Assembly: GCA_964384625.1 (NCBI GenBank)
Contig: CAYLNH010000039.1
Span: forward strand, 1 to 36,114
Direction of reading: 5' to 3'
Length of the DNA: 36,114 bases
Source: CAYLNH01 sp964384625
Lineage (GTDB): Bacteria; Verrucomicrobiota; Lentisphaeria; JABSQK01
Shown here: positions 8,378 through 15,919 of the stretch, piece after piece
How positions within the stretch are numbered: the first letter of the stretch is position 1
Layout of the letters: each line of letters opens with the position of its first letter
Position numbers and translations under genes: made by a program
Notes under the pieces: model-generated
Told to the model about the DNA's origin: nothing
The model's input: the letters and a program-made list of their open reading frames with translations, nothing else
Databases searched by the model: none

Positions 8378-8389
8378 CTTGTATACAAG
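8378..8389. promoter_or_regulatory. putative GntR operator CTTGTATACAAG (copy 2)
   Basis: Identical to the palindrome at 8001-8012, 377 bp away, near the 3' end of the nucleotidyltransferase gene. No plus-strand gene follows, so a role in DNA looping or as an element terminus is more likely than direct promoter control. Confidence 0.5.
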
Positions 8390-8417
8390 AGGCGGGCCTC
8401 CGGCTGGAAGTCTTGGT

Positions 8418-8975
8418 CTACGTCTGCACCAACTCCCATTCGCGGCGCAATTCGCCTTCCTTCACCAATTCCTGCACCAGTTGCAGGTCGATCTCATCCC
8501 CGGAAATCGCCAGCATGGCCCGGATGTCCTGCAGATGCTTGTCGGTGTTGCCTTCACGGTAGTACTCGAGTTTGCGCATGATGACATACTCCGGCGGCGC
8601 CAGCCAGAACTTCATACTGACCACCTCGAGCCGGCGTCGGTTCTGCATGGCCCAGCGCGATAGCTGATCCGTACCCATCAGGTAGATGTCGGCGCGATAG
8701 CCGCCGGCATGATGTAGAATGTTGAAGTGCCCGCGTTGCGGCCGACGGATTTCGAGTCGGACGACCTCCAGTGGTGCGCAATAGAAGTCCTTGTCGGGAA
8801 ATGCCTGCTGGATCCGCTCCGCCTGCTTCAGCGGCAGGTGAAGCACCAGATCCAGATCATGCGTCATTCGCGGTTCGCCGTAGATCGTGCTCGCCACCGA
8901 CCCCGTGACGAGGTACTTGATCTTGTTCGTCTCCAGCGGGCCGATAAAGGTATTCAGCAGCTCAAGTGCTTGCAT
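8418..8975 (-). CDS. nucleotidyltransferase (MNT/AbiEii-like)
   Basis: 185 residues of nucleotidyltransferase fold. The N-terminal part has the GS motif (TGSVAS, about residues 24-29) followed by HDLDLV with D40 and D42 as metal-binding aspartates. Later, EYVIMRKLEYYREG and KHLQDIRAML resemble the helical region of AbiEii/DUF6036-type enzymes. Such proteins transfer nucleotides to RNA or protein and are commonly the toxin or modifying half of two-gene modules. ATG 8975 lies inside the end of the upstream wHTH gene (14-bp overlap), so the two are translationally coupled. Downstream is the large palindrome. Toxicity is inferred, not shown. Confidence 0.82.
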   Translation of the reverse strand: MQALELLNTFIGPLETNKIKYLVTGSVASTIYGEPRMTHDLDLVLHLPLKQAERIQQAFPDKDFYCAPLEVVRLEIRRPQRGHFNILHHAGGYRADIYLMGTDQLSRWAMQNRRRLEVVSMKFWLAPPEYVIMRKLEYYREGNTDKHLQDIRAMLAISGDEIDLQLVQELVKEGELRREWELVQT

Positions 8976-9417
8976 ACATGAAGATCCGTTTTACTTCCTG
9001 CTCTATCTCTTCCGCCGACCAGTCCGGGTGTGCGCGTCGAACACCTGCAGCTTTGAGTGTCCAGGCCTGGTCGTGCAGCAGTCCTGCCTGTTCCAGCTTT
9101 TCCGTCGCGGACATCTGCCGGTACGTTTTGATCTGCTCGGCCCGCACCATGTTGGTTGACGTTTTGCGGATAATCGCAGTCAACTCGGGCAGGATCGGAC
9201 AATCCGGATTGGCCCGGTAGAAGACCTGCTTGCCTTTGGGCTCGCGCAACAGGATGCGGGCTTCGGTCAGGTTCTTCAGCTCTTTCTGAACTGCCCCCAC
9301 CGACAACTCGGATTCGCGCACAATCTCACGCAGGTAACAGCACCGTCCTCGGACCAGAAGAAGTTCCAGGATCTTCCGCCTGGCCGTCCCAAAGAGTATT
9401 GCACCAGTCTCTCTCAT
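8962..9417 (-). CDS. winged-HTH regulator / probable antitoxin-like partner of the nucleotidyltransferase
   Basis: 151 residues. Residues 1-80 form an ArsR/MarR-like winged helix (ILFGTARRKILELLLVRG, then LSVGAVQKELKNLTEARIL and VFYRANPDCPILPEL), the type often fused directly to nucleotidyltransferase domains. Here the N-terminal domain is followed instead by a helical segment (about 90-151: YRQMSATEKLEQAGLLHDQA, then RRAHPDWSAEEIEQEVKRIF) that resembles small proteins encoded next to stand-alone nucleotidyltransferases. ATG 9417 is preceded by GGAG with six-base spacing. It overlaps the nucleotidyltransferase gene by 14 bp. It probably represses its own promoter and may neutralise the enzyme. 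The operator candidate lies at 9452-9470. Confidence 0.8.
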   Translation of the reverse strand: MRETGAILFGTARRKILELLLVRGRCCYLREIVRESELSVGAVQKELKNLTEARILLREPKGKQVFYRANPDCPILPELTAIIRKTSTNMVRAEQIKTYRQMSATEKLEQAGLLHDQAWTLKAAGVRRAHPDWSAEEIEQEVKRIFMYAST

Positions 9418-9451
9418 CTCATTCTCCAGGTGTATGAAGATATAATATTGA

Positions 9452-9470
9452 TGTTCTATAAAAAAGAACA
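9452..9470. promoter_or_regulatory. putative operator TGTTCT-N7-AGAACA
   Basis: A perfect 6-bp inverted repeat (9452-9457 and 9465-9470) with a 7-bp A-rich spacer in an AT-rich stretch 35 bp upstream of the wHTH start. The position suits autoregulation by the wHTH protein. The AT-rich segment next to it (TATAAT at 9441-9446) may hold promoter elements. Confidence 0.45.
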
Positions 9471-9645
9471 AACCCAAGTCGAGTTGAATCTGTAATTCAG
9501 CCGGGATAAATTCTTTTCAACCAGCCGGGAAGATGTATGGCAATCGACTGCAAAATGAGAGGGGCTTGCGTTTCCAGGGCGATATGGCCTTGGACAAGCA
9601 GCCTGTGATCCCCCTGTCATCGCAAAGCAAGAAAGGATCTGTCTG

Positions 9646-10026
9646 GTGGTTGGAAGAAATGACCCTTGCCCTTGCGGCAGCGGCCGAAAGTACAAAAAAT
9701 GCTGCCACAGAAAACGAGTGGTTGAGCAGTCGGACGCCGTGTCCAGAGGCAGATTCGCGTACGTCCCGGGAAGCTATGGAGGCCCCGGAAGAGGGTTCTT
9801 TCCGTCGTTGTTGTGCAAGAGACTGGTAGGTGAGGACAAATGGGTGGACTACTACTGCCTTGTGAAAGTCGAAGAAGTTCTTGGGGCGGAGGATGCCGCC
9901 ACGGCAGTGGCAGAATCGGACCTCGACCGAGCGAAGAGCGCCGGGAATTCGCCAGTCGAGTTCGCAAAAACGTTGCATGAAAACGGATACAAGGAAGTTG
10001 ACGACTTCAGGTTGGCGAAAGACTGA
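9646..10026 (+). CDS. SEC-C motif protein (zinc-binding)
   Basis: 126 residues. The N-terminus is a classic SEC-C motif, GRNDPCPCGSGRKYKKCC, with the C-x-C-x8-C-C zinc ligands at residues 8, 10, 19 and 20, as in the SecA C-terminal tail. The remaining 100 residues (SDLDRAKSAGNSPVEFAKTL, then NGYKEVDDFRLAK) form a small domain I cannot name. The start is GTG 9646, preceded by AAAGGA (9632-9637) with 8-base spacing; the motif begins right after the start. It is one of only three plus-strand genes and lies divergent from the wHTH gene. Role unknown; stand-alone SEC-C proteins may bind ribosome- or SecB-linked partners. Confidence 0.8.
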   Translation: MVGRNDPCPCGSGRKYKKCCHRKRVVEQSDAVSRGRFAYVPGSYGGPGRGFFPSLLCKRLVGEDKWVDYYCLVKVEEVLGAEDAATAVAESDLDRAKSAGNSPVEFAKTLHENGYKEVDDFRLAKD

Positions 10027-10213
10027 CATGCCGGGGCCACAAATGCGATTTCTTTCACTGCAGCCGACGAAACAAGTCCTTGACCGGCTATCGCGGGGGC
10101 TTACAGGGCAGATCCCCGGGTTGGCAGCAAAGTGACTTGGACACTGGGGGCAGGAGGGCGGGGTTCTGTCGGTATTCGAAAGGGCTAACACAACTATCGG
10201 TTGCCGGCGTTGG

Positions 10214-12586
10214 TCACCTCGTAAGCTCGATGAACCAGACCGGCTGGTCGGCGGGGATCGCGAGAGACTCGTCTTCCACCATGCCGGTCGCCAGTTCGCG
10301 CTGCTCGAAGTCGACCATTCGATAGGTCATACCGTCGATGGCGGCGCACTCGATAGTACCGGCAACACGGGCGACGAGTACAGGCAGATCGCCGCCCTTT
10401 GCTACCTGCGCGCCGGCGAACTCCTTCACCTTGCTTTCGCCGGTGTCGAGTTCGAAGCCCGTGTTGAAACTGGTGGACACCAAAGACACGATCGCGTTGT
10501 CGCACTCGCTCAGCGGCATGCCGTCGGTGCTCGTCAGCGAGAAGCCGATGTAGCGTTCATCCTCTTCGACGGGGTACGCGATACCGTCGGGGTTCCTCAC
10601 CGAGACGTCCCTCAGTGTGACGCCGGCTTTTTCGAAACGCACCCCGTCTTCCGGATGCTGCAGGGCGCCGTAGAAGCCGACGAAGCTCGCGGCTGCAGCC
10701 GAGTCCAACTGCAGGTTGCCGTGATGCCAGTCATAGGCGATCTCGTCTGTCGGTCTGATCGGGCACGGTTCGAAGATGCGCGGGCGCACAACCGGGCCGA
10801 TGGTCATGTAGCCCTTGGCCAGGTACTCCTTGCGGACCTGCTCCAACTGCTTTGCACGCTCCTCGTCGTCCGGCGCGTCGCCGTACTCCACCTGGCGTTT
10901 GCGTTCGAACAACGGATGGTCAGGATTGTCTTCGACAGTCGGGTCGATCAACAGGCGCATGCCGTGGCGGTAGGTCGTCGGCACGAAGCTGTCACCGATG
11001 GCGCCATAGCTGCCGGCGTAGTCCATGCTGTCCGGATGATACAGCATTTTGCGGCCGAACACGAAGAGCGTCGGATCGGCAGCCGGCTTCACCAGGAAAT
11101 CGCGGAAGATGTGGCCGGCCGCCAGCATGCCGCTTTGCTGCACTTCGTCGCCGCCGAAGTGCAGATCCAGCGAATGGCCGACTTCCAGCGCGCGGGTGTA
11201 TGGTTCGTCCCTGGTCGAGTCCGCACCCGGCCCGAACGTATGCCAGTTGATCACATCCCAGTCCTGAATGCAGCCGAGGGTGGCGATCTCATACGGAAAC
11301 TCGACACGGTACTTGGTCGATGTCTTGATTTGACTCTCGTACACGAAAAACGGTTTGTTCGGCGCCTTGTTGTGTTCAAGCCAAGGCTTATCCCAACAAA
11401 GGCGTGGAAGCTCTTCGAGAGCACTGTTGAACGGGAAGCGCTTGTGATCACGTTCATGGTGCTTGCCGTTCACGTACGTACAGTGCGTCACCGCATCGGC
11501 ATGCTGGTGCAGGTACTGACACTGAATCTGCCAGCCAGTGCCCGTGTCCCAACACAGCGGGGCCTTGGCCGATGCCTTGCCCAAGCTCTTGACCATGTTC
11601 GCCTGTTTTGCTTTTCTCTTCACCAGGATCTGCAGAAAGAAATCGATCACCGCCTGCGAGCGTGCCGGCGTGAAGTCGTCCCGGCTGACGGCCTGATGCG
11701 CACCGTCATCGAGCGCTGCCTGCGCGTGCGGGTTCGGATCGTTCAGCAACGCGGTTTCGACCGAGTTCGCGGTCGGCGCCAGCAGTACGGTCTTGTCTTC
11801 CAAACTCTCACCGGGCAGCAGAAATCCCCAGGCCTTGATCAGCGCGTCGTTGCTGCCATAGGTCTCCTGCAGATACTCATGCCACAGCTCCAGCAACTGA
11901 CGTTGGAAGAGCTTCGGCAGCTTCAGCCAGACGCCGCGGGTCATCTTCGGCAGCCACCATTCCTCGTTGGACAGCTCCCAGATGACGTTATTCGGGTCGT
12001 CGCAATTGCGGATGCCAATGTACGGATTCGTGTAGGTGGCGATGGCTTCCATGCGTTTCAGCGTCAGCGCCTGCAGCCGCGGGTCCCAGTGCTGAGCCAC
12101 GTTCGCGCGAATCGCGGTCTTCTTGCCGTCCCAGCGCCAGTTCTCCTTCGCCATGGAACGCACCGCGTCCTTCCATTCGTCGGCGGTATCGGGGTCGTCG
12201 ATGACATTCACGTCAACATCGGCGTCAATCGTGCCCAGTCGATTCAAGGTTGCGAACCAGACGCGGATGCCGTGCTGGCGCAGCAGGGAGACGCCGTAGG
12301 CCCGCAGGTCCTCCCGGCTGCCGTCGCCCTTCTCAAACGGCTTCTCCGGATCGTGCCAGAGGCGGTGCAGATTGAACCCGAGGTCCGCCATGCGCTTGGC
12401 CGACAGCTCCAGGTCGCGCCGGGCAACATCGGCAGGAACTCCTTTCCGCGGATTCGGGAAGTGGCCGATGTGGCCCCAGAACCGGATGCGTTGGCCGCGG
12501 TATTGCAGATGGCCGTCGGGACTGACGGAGACGTATTCGTCGTCGGGGATATTATCGGGATCGTTTTCCCAGTCGTATCTACTCAT
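10214..12586 (-). CDS. GH-A-like glycoside hydrolase, signal-less paralogue
   Basis: 790 residues, paralogous along its length to the proteins at 15920-18202 and 24321-26684. Clan GH-A-like features: GFNLHRLWHD early in the barrel, WELSNEEWW with acid/base candidate E208, and KPFFVYES with nucleophile candidate E417, followed by QDWDVINWHTFG. A C-terminal beta region begins about residue 580 (PIRPTDEIAYDWHHGNL). Unlike both paralogues it has no signal peptide: its N-terminus (MSRYDWENDPDNIPDDEY) aligns just after their signal cleavage region, so it should work in the cytoplasm on imported oligosaccharides. ATG 12586 is chosen because it follows AAGG and GGAG; the frame further upstream runs into a hairpin repeat. 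It is last in the large cluster. Substrate unknown. Confidence 0.82.
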   Translation of the reverse strand: MSRYDWENDPDNIPDDEYVSVSPDGHLQYRGQRIRFWGHIGHFPNPRKGVPADVARRDLELSAKRMADLGFNLHRLWHDPEKPFEKGDGSREDLRAYGVSLLRQHGIRVWFATLNRLGTIDADVDVNVIDDPDTADEWKDAVRSMAKENWRWDGKKTAIRANVAQHWDPRLQALTLKRMEAIATYTNPYIGIRNCDDPNNVIWELSNEEWWLPKMTRGVWLKLPKLFQRQLLELWHEYLQETYGSNDALIKAWGFLLPGESLEDKTVLLAPTANSVETALLNDPNPHAQAALDDGAHQAVSRDDFTPARSQAVIDFFLQILVKRKAKQANMVKSLGKASAKAPLCWDTGTGWQIQCQYLHQHADAVTHCTYVNGKHHERDHKRFPFNSALEELPRLCWDKPWLEHNKAPNKPFFVYESQIKTSTKYRVEFPYEIATLGCIQDWDVINWHTFGPGADSTRDEPYTRALEVGHSLDLHFGGDEVQQSGMLAAGHIFRDFLVKPAADPTLFVFGRKMLYHPDSMDYAGSYGAIGDSFVPTTYRHGMRLLIDPTVEDNPDHPLFERKRQVEYGDAPDDEERAKQLEQVRKEYLAKGYMTIGPVVRPRIFEPCPIRPTDEIAYDWHHGNLQLDSAAAASFVGFYGALQHPEDGVRFEKAGVTLRDVSVRNPDGIAYPVEEDERYIGFSLTSTDGMPLSECDNAIVSLVSTSFNTGFELDTGESKVKEFAGAQVAKGGDLPVLVARVAGTIECAAIDGMTYRMVDFEQRELATGMVEDESLAIPADQPVWFIELTR

Positions 12587-12600
12587 AACCTTAATTTCTC

Positions 12601-12703
12601 CAAAATGTATCATGAGCATCGCTGCTCATGGCCATCTGACTATCCGCAAAATGTATCATGAGCATCCCTGCTCATGGCCGAAACACAAGCAGGGACGCTT
12701 GTG
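12601..12703. repeat. direct repeat pair plus three hairpins between cluster genes
   Basis: A 33-bp sequence at 12601-12633 is repeated at 12647-12679 with one mismatch. Each copy has an 8-bp stem CATGAGCA/TGCTCATG (12611-12630 and 12657-12676). A third hairpin CACAAGC/GCTTGTG (12684-12703) has the same stem-loop plan with a different stem and is followed by a related GATACA. They lie between the PA14 lyase gene and the signal-less hydrolase, immediately before its ribosome site. They look like a REP-type element array and could adjust expression of the last gene. Confidence 0.85.
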
Positions 12704-12780
12704 ATACAACCGGAAGGCGATCCGGTCTCGCTGGTCGACCAAACAACGCCGATTGCAGCGACGAAGGGTTCTGCAAAGAC

Positions 12781-15762
12781 CTACTTGCTGAACAGGTACT
12801 CCGGGCCGACGAAACTGCGGGAACGGTTCCAGATCTTCGGTTCTTTGACGCCCGGTCGGGTCCACATGAAACGCACGCCGGCGCCGACACCGGGATGGCT
12901 GCTTTCGATGGTGATCGGGTAGCGTTTGCCGCCCTCCAACTCCATACTGCCGGCGCTCTCTTCGCCGCTCTTGCCTTGCCACAGGTTGATGACGACCTTG
13001 TCGCCGATGGTCAGGCGCTTCCGACCGGCGACCCGCAGATGGAGCACATACTTGCCGCTGATCTTCGGCCGGATGAACCCGGTCCATTTGCAACTGAAGT
13101 CATCGACGCGAATCTTCTTGTCGGGACTTCCTTTGCCCCACCAGAAGTTGAGTTTCGGATCGACCCGGGTAACGAGCGGTTCGCCCGTTGGCTCCGCAGC
13201 GTTGAAGAACTCGGCCTTCAAACCGTCGCCCACCAGCCACGGGGTGAATTCCACCGAAGCCTGGATCGCATTACCGGCTTCGCTGCGATCAGTGATGCCA
13301 TTGAAGGCGATGCTCGTTTTGACGCCGTCGCCCAGTGGTTGTGCCAACTTCAGAATCACGCGGTCACCGGCATGGTTCAGTCTGGCGCTGGTGACGGTTG
13401 CCGGCGGCGTGAACGCATAGTTCGCCGGATCCGTTGCACTTCTGCTCAACGGCTGATCCACGTCGATGGTGACAACACTCGGATCCGTCGGCCAGATGGC
13501 AGCCTTCGTCACCTTCGGCCCGACCGTATCAGCCGGCGTCGTCACCTTGGCCGTCACCGGCGTGGACTTGCCGCCGCGGATGTTCACGGCGGTCAACTGA
13601 TAGTTGTACGCGGTATTCTCAAGGACCTCCTTGTCGACGTACTTCATCTCCTCGGCGTCGGCTTCCGTGGCGCCGACGGGTTTGCCGTTGCGCGAGATGA
13701 TGTAGTAGATAACCGGGAGCTTCTCTTTGGGCGCCGGCTTCCAGGTCAGTTCGACCACGTCACCGGCAGTCGCCTTCACCTGCAGACCGGTTGGCGCTTT
13801 GGGCAGGACCTCCTGCGGGTCGAACTTCTGGCCGCCGATAAAGAGGTTGCATTCACGCGCGCCGCCGGTCTGCTTCATCACGCCGTTCCAGGTCTCGCGG
13901 ATCTTGATACTGTGCCCGCCCTGGCCGCCTTCGCGGTAGGGAACAGCCAGCCAGCCTTCGCGATTCTCGACAAACGGGTACGTCCGGTTGCTGCAGCCCT
14001 TCGGGGTCATCGCATAGAGTCCGTAGCACTCGGTCACACCGCCGATGTTGAGGATGCACTGTCGGCGGCCTTCGACTTTCAGTCCGAGGATCCAGGCGTT
14101 GGCGTTGCGGATCACGATCTGCGGGCGGTGGCCGTACTCCGAGTTGTACTGGCGCGCCCACAGGTTCTGCGGAAACAAGGCGTATGCTTTGAACATGCCG
14201 TCTTCGAAGAACACATCGCCAGTGCCCTTGATCGTATTACGATAGTGCAGGTCGCACTTGCGCATGACCAGCGTCTGGTCGCAGTTGTGTTCGACGATGC
14301 CGCTGCCGCTGACGTGTTCGAAGATGACCGTACCGCTGTCAACGCCGTCAAACCGAAAGCTCGCCGGCGTCAGTTTGTGCCAGTCGCGTTCCCGCTTGTG
14401 GCCGCGCAGGTGGACGTCGCCTTCGCAGCCGATGATCTTTCGCAGCTTGCCGCGCAGGATGATGGTCTCGGTGATGTTGTACTTTCCGCCGAAGGGGAGA
14501 TAGACGATCTCCGCGCCGCTGTCGATCGCTTCCTGGATGCCGGCCGTCCGGCTGCCGACAGCAAACTTCTGTGGGTTGGCCCACTTGCTGAAGTCGTTGT
14601 GATGGAAGGTCGGGGTTTCCTTGACCGGCAGGTCGGGAACGTCATTCGGACCGGGGATCAGTCGCGTGATCTTGCGCGACACATGGAATGCCAGCATGCC
14701 CGTGCCGCCTTCCATCAGCACGGGGTTCTGCGAGGTCGACTTGCCCCTTTTCTTCTTCTTTGCCTTGGCACCGCCCTGGGGTGGCGCCATAACGGTCGGA
14801 TAGCCGTCAACCGTAATGTCCTTCAACAGCATATGGCCTTCGGCGATGATGGCCGGCGGCGGCTTATCTCCGCCGGTGTAGGTGAAGCTTGAGTCGACAA
14901 TGCTGATGATGGCATTGCGGCCGTCGCTGACGAACGCCGGAACGCTGCCCCTGGTGGTGATCTTACGCAGGCTCATGAACGGATGTCTGGGACCGTGGAC
15001 GGCGGCTTTCTTCTGGTCGATGAAGGTCATGTGCTCGTAGGTCATGCTGCAGTCCATGCCCTTTTGCCGCATGCCGTAGTCGAAGCCGTCGACCAGGACG
15101 TTCTTGATCAGGCCGGGGCCCGGCCACGGGCGAAACAGGGAAACGCCGCAGACGCCGCTCTTGTCGGGCGCGCCGCTGCGCACCGTAATGTCCTCCATAC
15201 AGCCGCGATTGCTCGCCAGGAAATCAACGCCGATGGCGCCCGGGTTGCCTTTGCCGGTATCGACCGTGAAGTTCATCACCGTGTTCTGGAACGCTTCGTT
15301 GCCCCAGCCGCCCTTGCGCATGCCGTGCCGGCCGCCATGGCCGGTGGATCCGGTGATCAGCATCGCCTGCGGCTTCTTCGGGTCGGTAAATCCGGGACAG
15401 TTGTCCTTGAGTTGCAGGACGGTGCCTTCCCGGCTTTCGCCGACGAAGAACATGCCGCTGCGCCAACCGTTGCACCAGACCTTGTTATCCTCCGGGCCAT
15501 CAATGATCCGGGCTTTGAGCGGCTTGGACAACAGGTATGTGCCTTTGGGCAGATAGATCATCTGCCGTTGGCGCTGCTTCTTCAGGGCGACCTGGATGGC
15601 GTTCTGGATTGCCCGATGGTCATCGGTCTTACCGTCGCCTTTCGCGCCGAAGTCACGTTTCACGTCGAGGATGTTGGCGTCCTTCGGGAACCGGTACTCG
15701 ACGGCCGGGACCGCTGTGACAAAGCACAGCAGTAGCAGGCAGGTCAGTGTTCTGGATTTCAT
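12781..15762 (-). CDS. secreted beta-helix (pectate lyase superfamily) protein with FN3 and PA14 domains
   Basis: 993 residues. A signal peptide (MKSRTLTCLLLLCFVTAVPA) precedes a pectate-lyase-3-type parallel beta-helix at about 25-400 (DFGAKGDGKTDDHRAIQNAI, the family's usual entry motif, and LIKNVLVDGFDYGM). A second helix section covers about 425-660. Then come an FN3-like domain (about 680-775, from PTGLQVKATAGDVVELTWK), an Ig-like segment (about 780-860) and a C-terminal PA14-type domain (about 865-993, DGLKAEFFN to KYVLHLRVAGRKRLTIGDK). It probably acts outside the cytoplasm on a polyuronate-type glycan, PA14 and FN3 giving binding. A Lys-rich insert (KAKKKKRGK) lies between the helix sections. 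ATG 15762 follows GGAG with 8-base spacing. Catalytic residues cannot be assigned, so lyase or hydrolase action is open. Confidence 0.85.
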   Translation of the reverse strand: MKSRTLTCLLLLCFVTAVPAVEYRFPKDANILDVKRDFGAKGDGKTDDHRAIQNAIQVALKKQRQRQMIYLPKGTYLLSKPLKARIIDGPEDNKVWCNGWRSGMFFVGESREGTVLQLKDNCPGFTDPKKPQAMLITGSTGHGGRHGMRKGGWGNEAFQNTVMNFTVDTGKGNPGAIGVDFLASNRGCMEDITVRSGAPDKSGVCGVSLFRPWPGPGLIKNVLVDGFDYGMRQKGMDCSMTYEHMTFIDQKKAAVHGPRHPFMSLRKITTRGSVPAFVSDGRNAIISIVDSSFTYTGGDKPPPAIIAEGHMLLKDITVDGYPTVMAPPQGGAKAKKKKRGKSTSQNPVLMEGGTGMLAFHVSRKITRLIPGPNDVPDLPVKETPTFHHNDFSKWANPQKFAVGSRTAGIQEAIDSGAEIVYLPFGGKYNITETIILRGKLRKIIGCEGDVHLRGHKRERDWHKLTPASFRFDGVDSGTVIFEHVSGSGIVEHNCDQTLVMRKCDLHYRNTIKGTGDVFFEDGMFKAYALFPQNLWARQYNSEYGHRPQIVIRNANAWILGLKVEGRRQCILNIGGVTECYGLYAMTPKGCSNRTYPFVENREGWLAVPYREGGQGGHSIKIRETWNGVMKQTGGARECNLFIGGQKFDPQEVLPKAPTGLQVKATAGDVVELTWKPAPKEKLPVIYYIISRNGKPVGATEADAEEMKYVDKEVLENTAYNYQLTAVNIRGGKSTPVTAKVTTPADTVGPKVTKAAIWPTDPSVVTIDVDQPLSRSATDPANYAFTPPATVTSARLNHAGDRVILKLAQPLGDGVKTSIAFNGITDRSEAGNAIQASVEFTPWLVGDGLKAEFFNAAEPTGEPLVTRVDPKLNFWWGKGSPDKKIRVDDFSCKWTGFIRPKISGKYVLHLRVAGRKRLTIGDKVVINLWQGKSGEESAGSMELEGGKRYPITIESSHPGVGAGVRFMWTRPGVKEPKIWNRSRSFVGPEYLFSK

Positions 15763-15823
15763 TGGCGTATCTCCATCTTGGCTTGATCTCTTTCTCAATC
15801 TCTTCCTATCCCTCTCATGCTTC

Positions 15824-15867
15824 CGACTAGAGTCGACTAGAATCGACGAGAGCCGACGAGAGTCGAT
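15824..15867. repeat. degenerate 10-bp tandem repeat (about 4.4 units)
   Basis: Successive units CGACTAGAGT, CGACTAGAAT, CGACGAGAGC, CGACGAGAGT and a partial CGAT. The array sits in the 157-bp gap between two cluster genes and is followed by degenerate TATC/CATCCTG words. A related array is at 26725-26764. Confidence 0.85.
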
Positions 15868-15919
15868 CCAATCTCCTATCTTGCATCCTGTATCTCGTAT
15901 CCTGCATCGTGGATCCGCA

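Larger units (their letters stand above)
8001..8389. repeat. large imperfect inverted repeat with operator-like ends
   Basis: The whole gap between gntR and the nucleotidyltransferase gene folds on itself. The centre is a perfect 48-bp palindrome at 8195-8242 around GGCGCGCC. Further out, CACCTCC (8181-8187) pairs with GGAGGTG (8246-8252), GGATCGGTCAC (8157ff) with GTGACAGATCC (8269ff), and GTAAGCCCTCAACTACTGTC (8058ff) with the complement of 8331-8352. Both ends carry CTTGTATACAAG (8001-8012 and 8378-8389). No ORF is credible inside. It may be a MITE-like non-autonomous element or a duplicated, inverted control region. Confidence 0.75.

Noticed and set aside
9517..10191. Minus-strand frame of 224 codons
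   Set aside because: Overlaps the SEC-C gene, which has a good ribosome site and a diagnostic zinc motif; the antisense frame has no recognisable features.
12587..12619. Upstream starts for the signal-less hydrolase (ATG 12619 or 12613)
   Set aside because: Those codons lie in the hairpin repeat; ATG 12586 has the ribosome site and matches the mature N-termini of the paralogues.
10655..12661. Plus-strand frame of 668 codons
   Set aside because: Antisense shadow of the signal-less hydrolase; composition is typical of a GC-rich complementary frame and no domain is recognisable.
12658..14892. Plus-strand frame of 744 codons
   Set aside because: Antisense to the beta-helix/PA14 gene, which has a signal peptide, ribosome site and recognisable domains.
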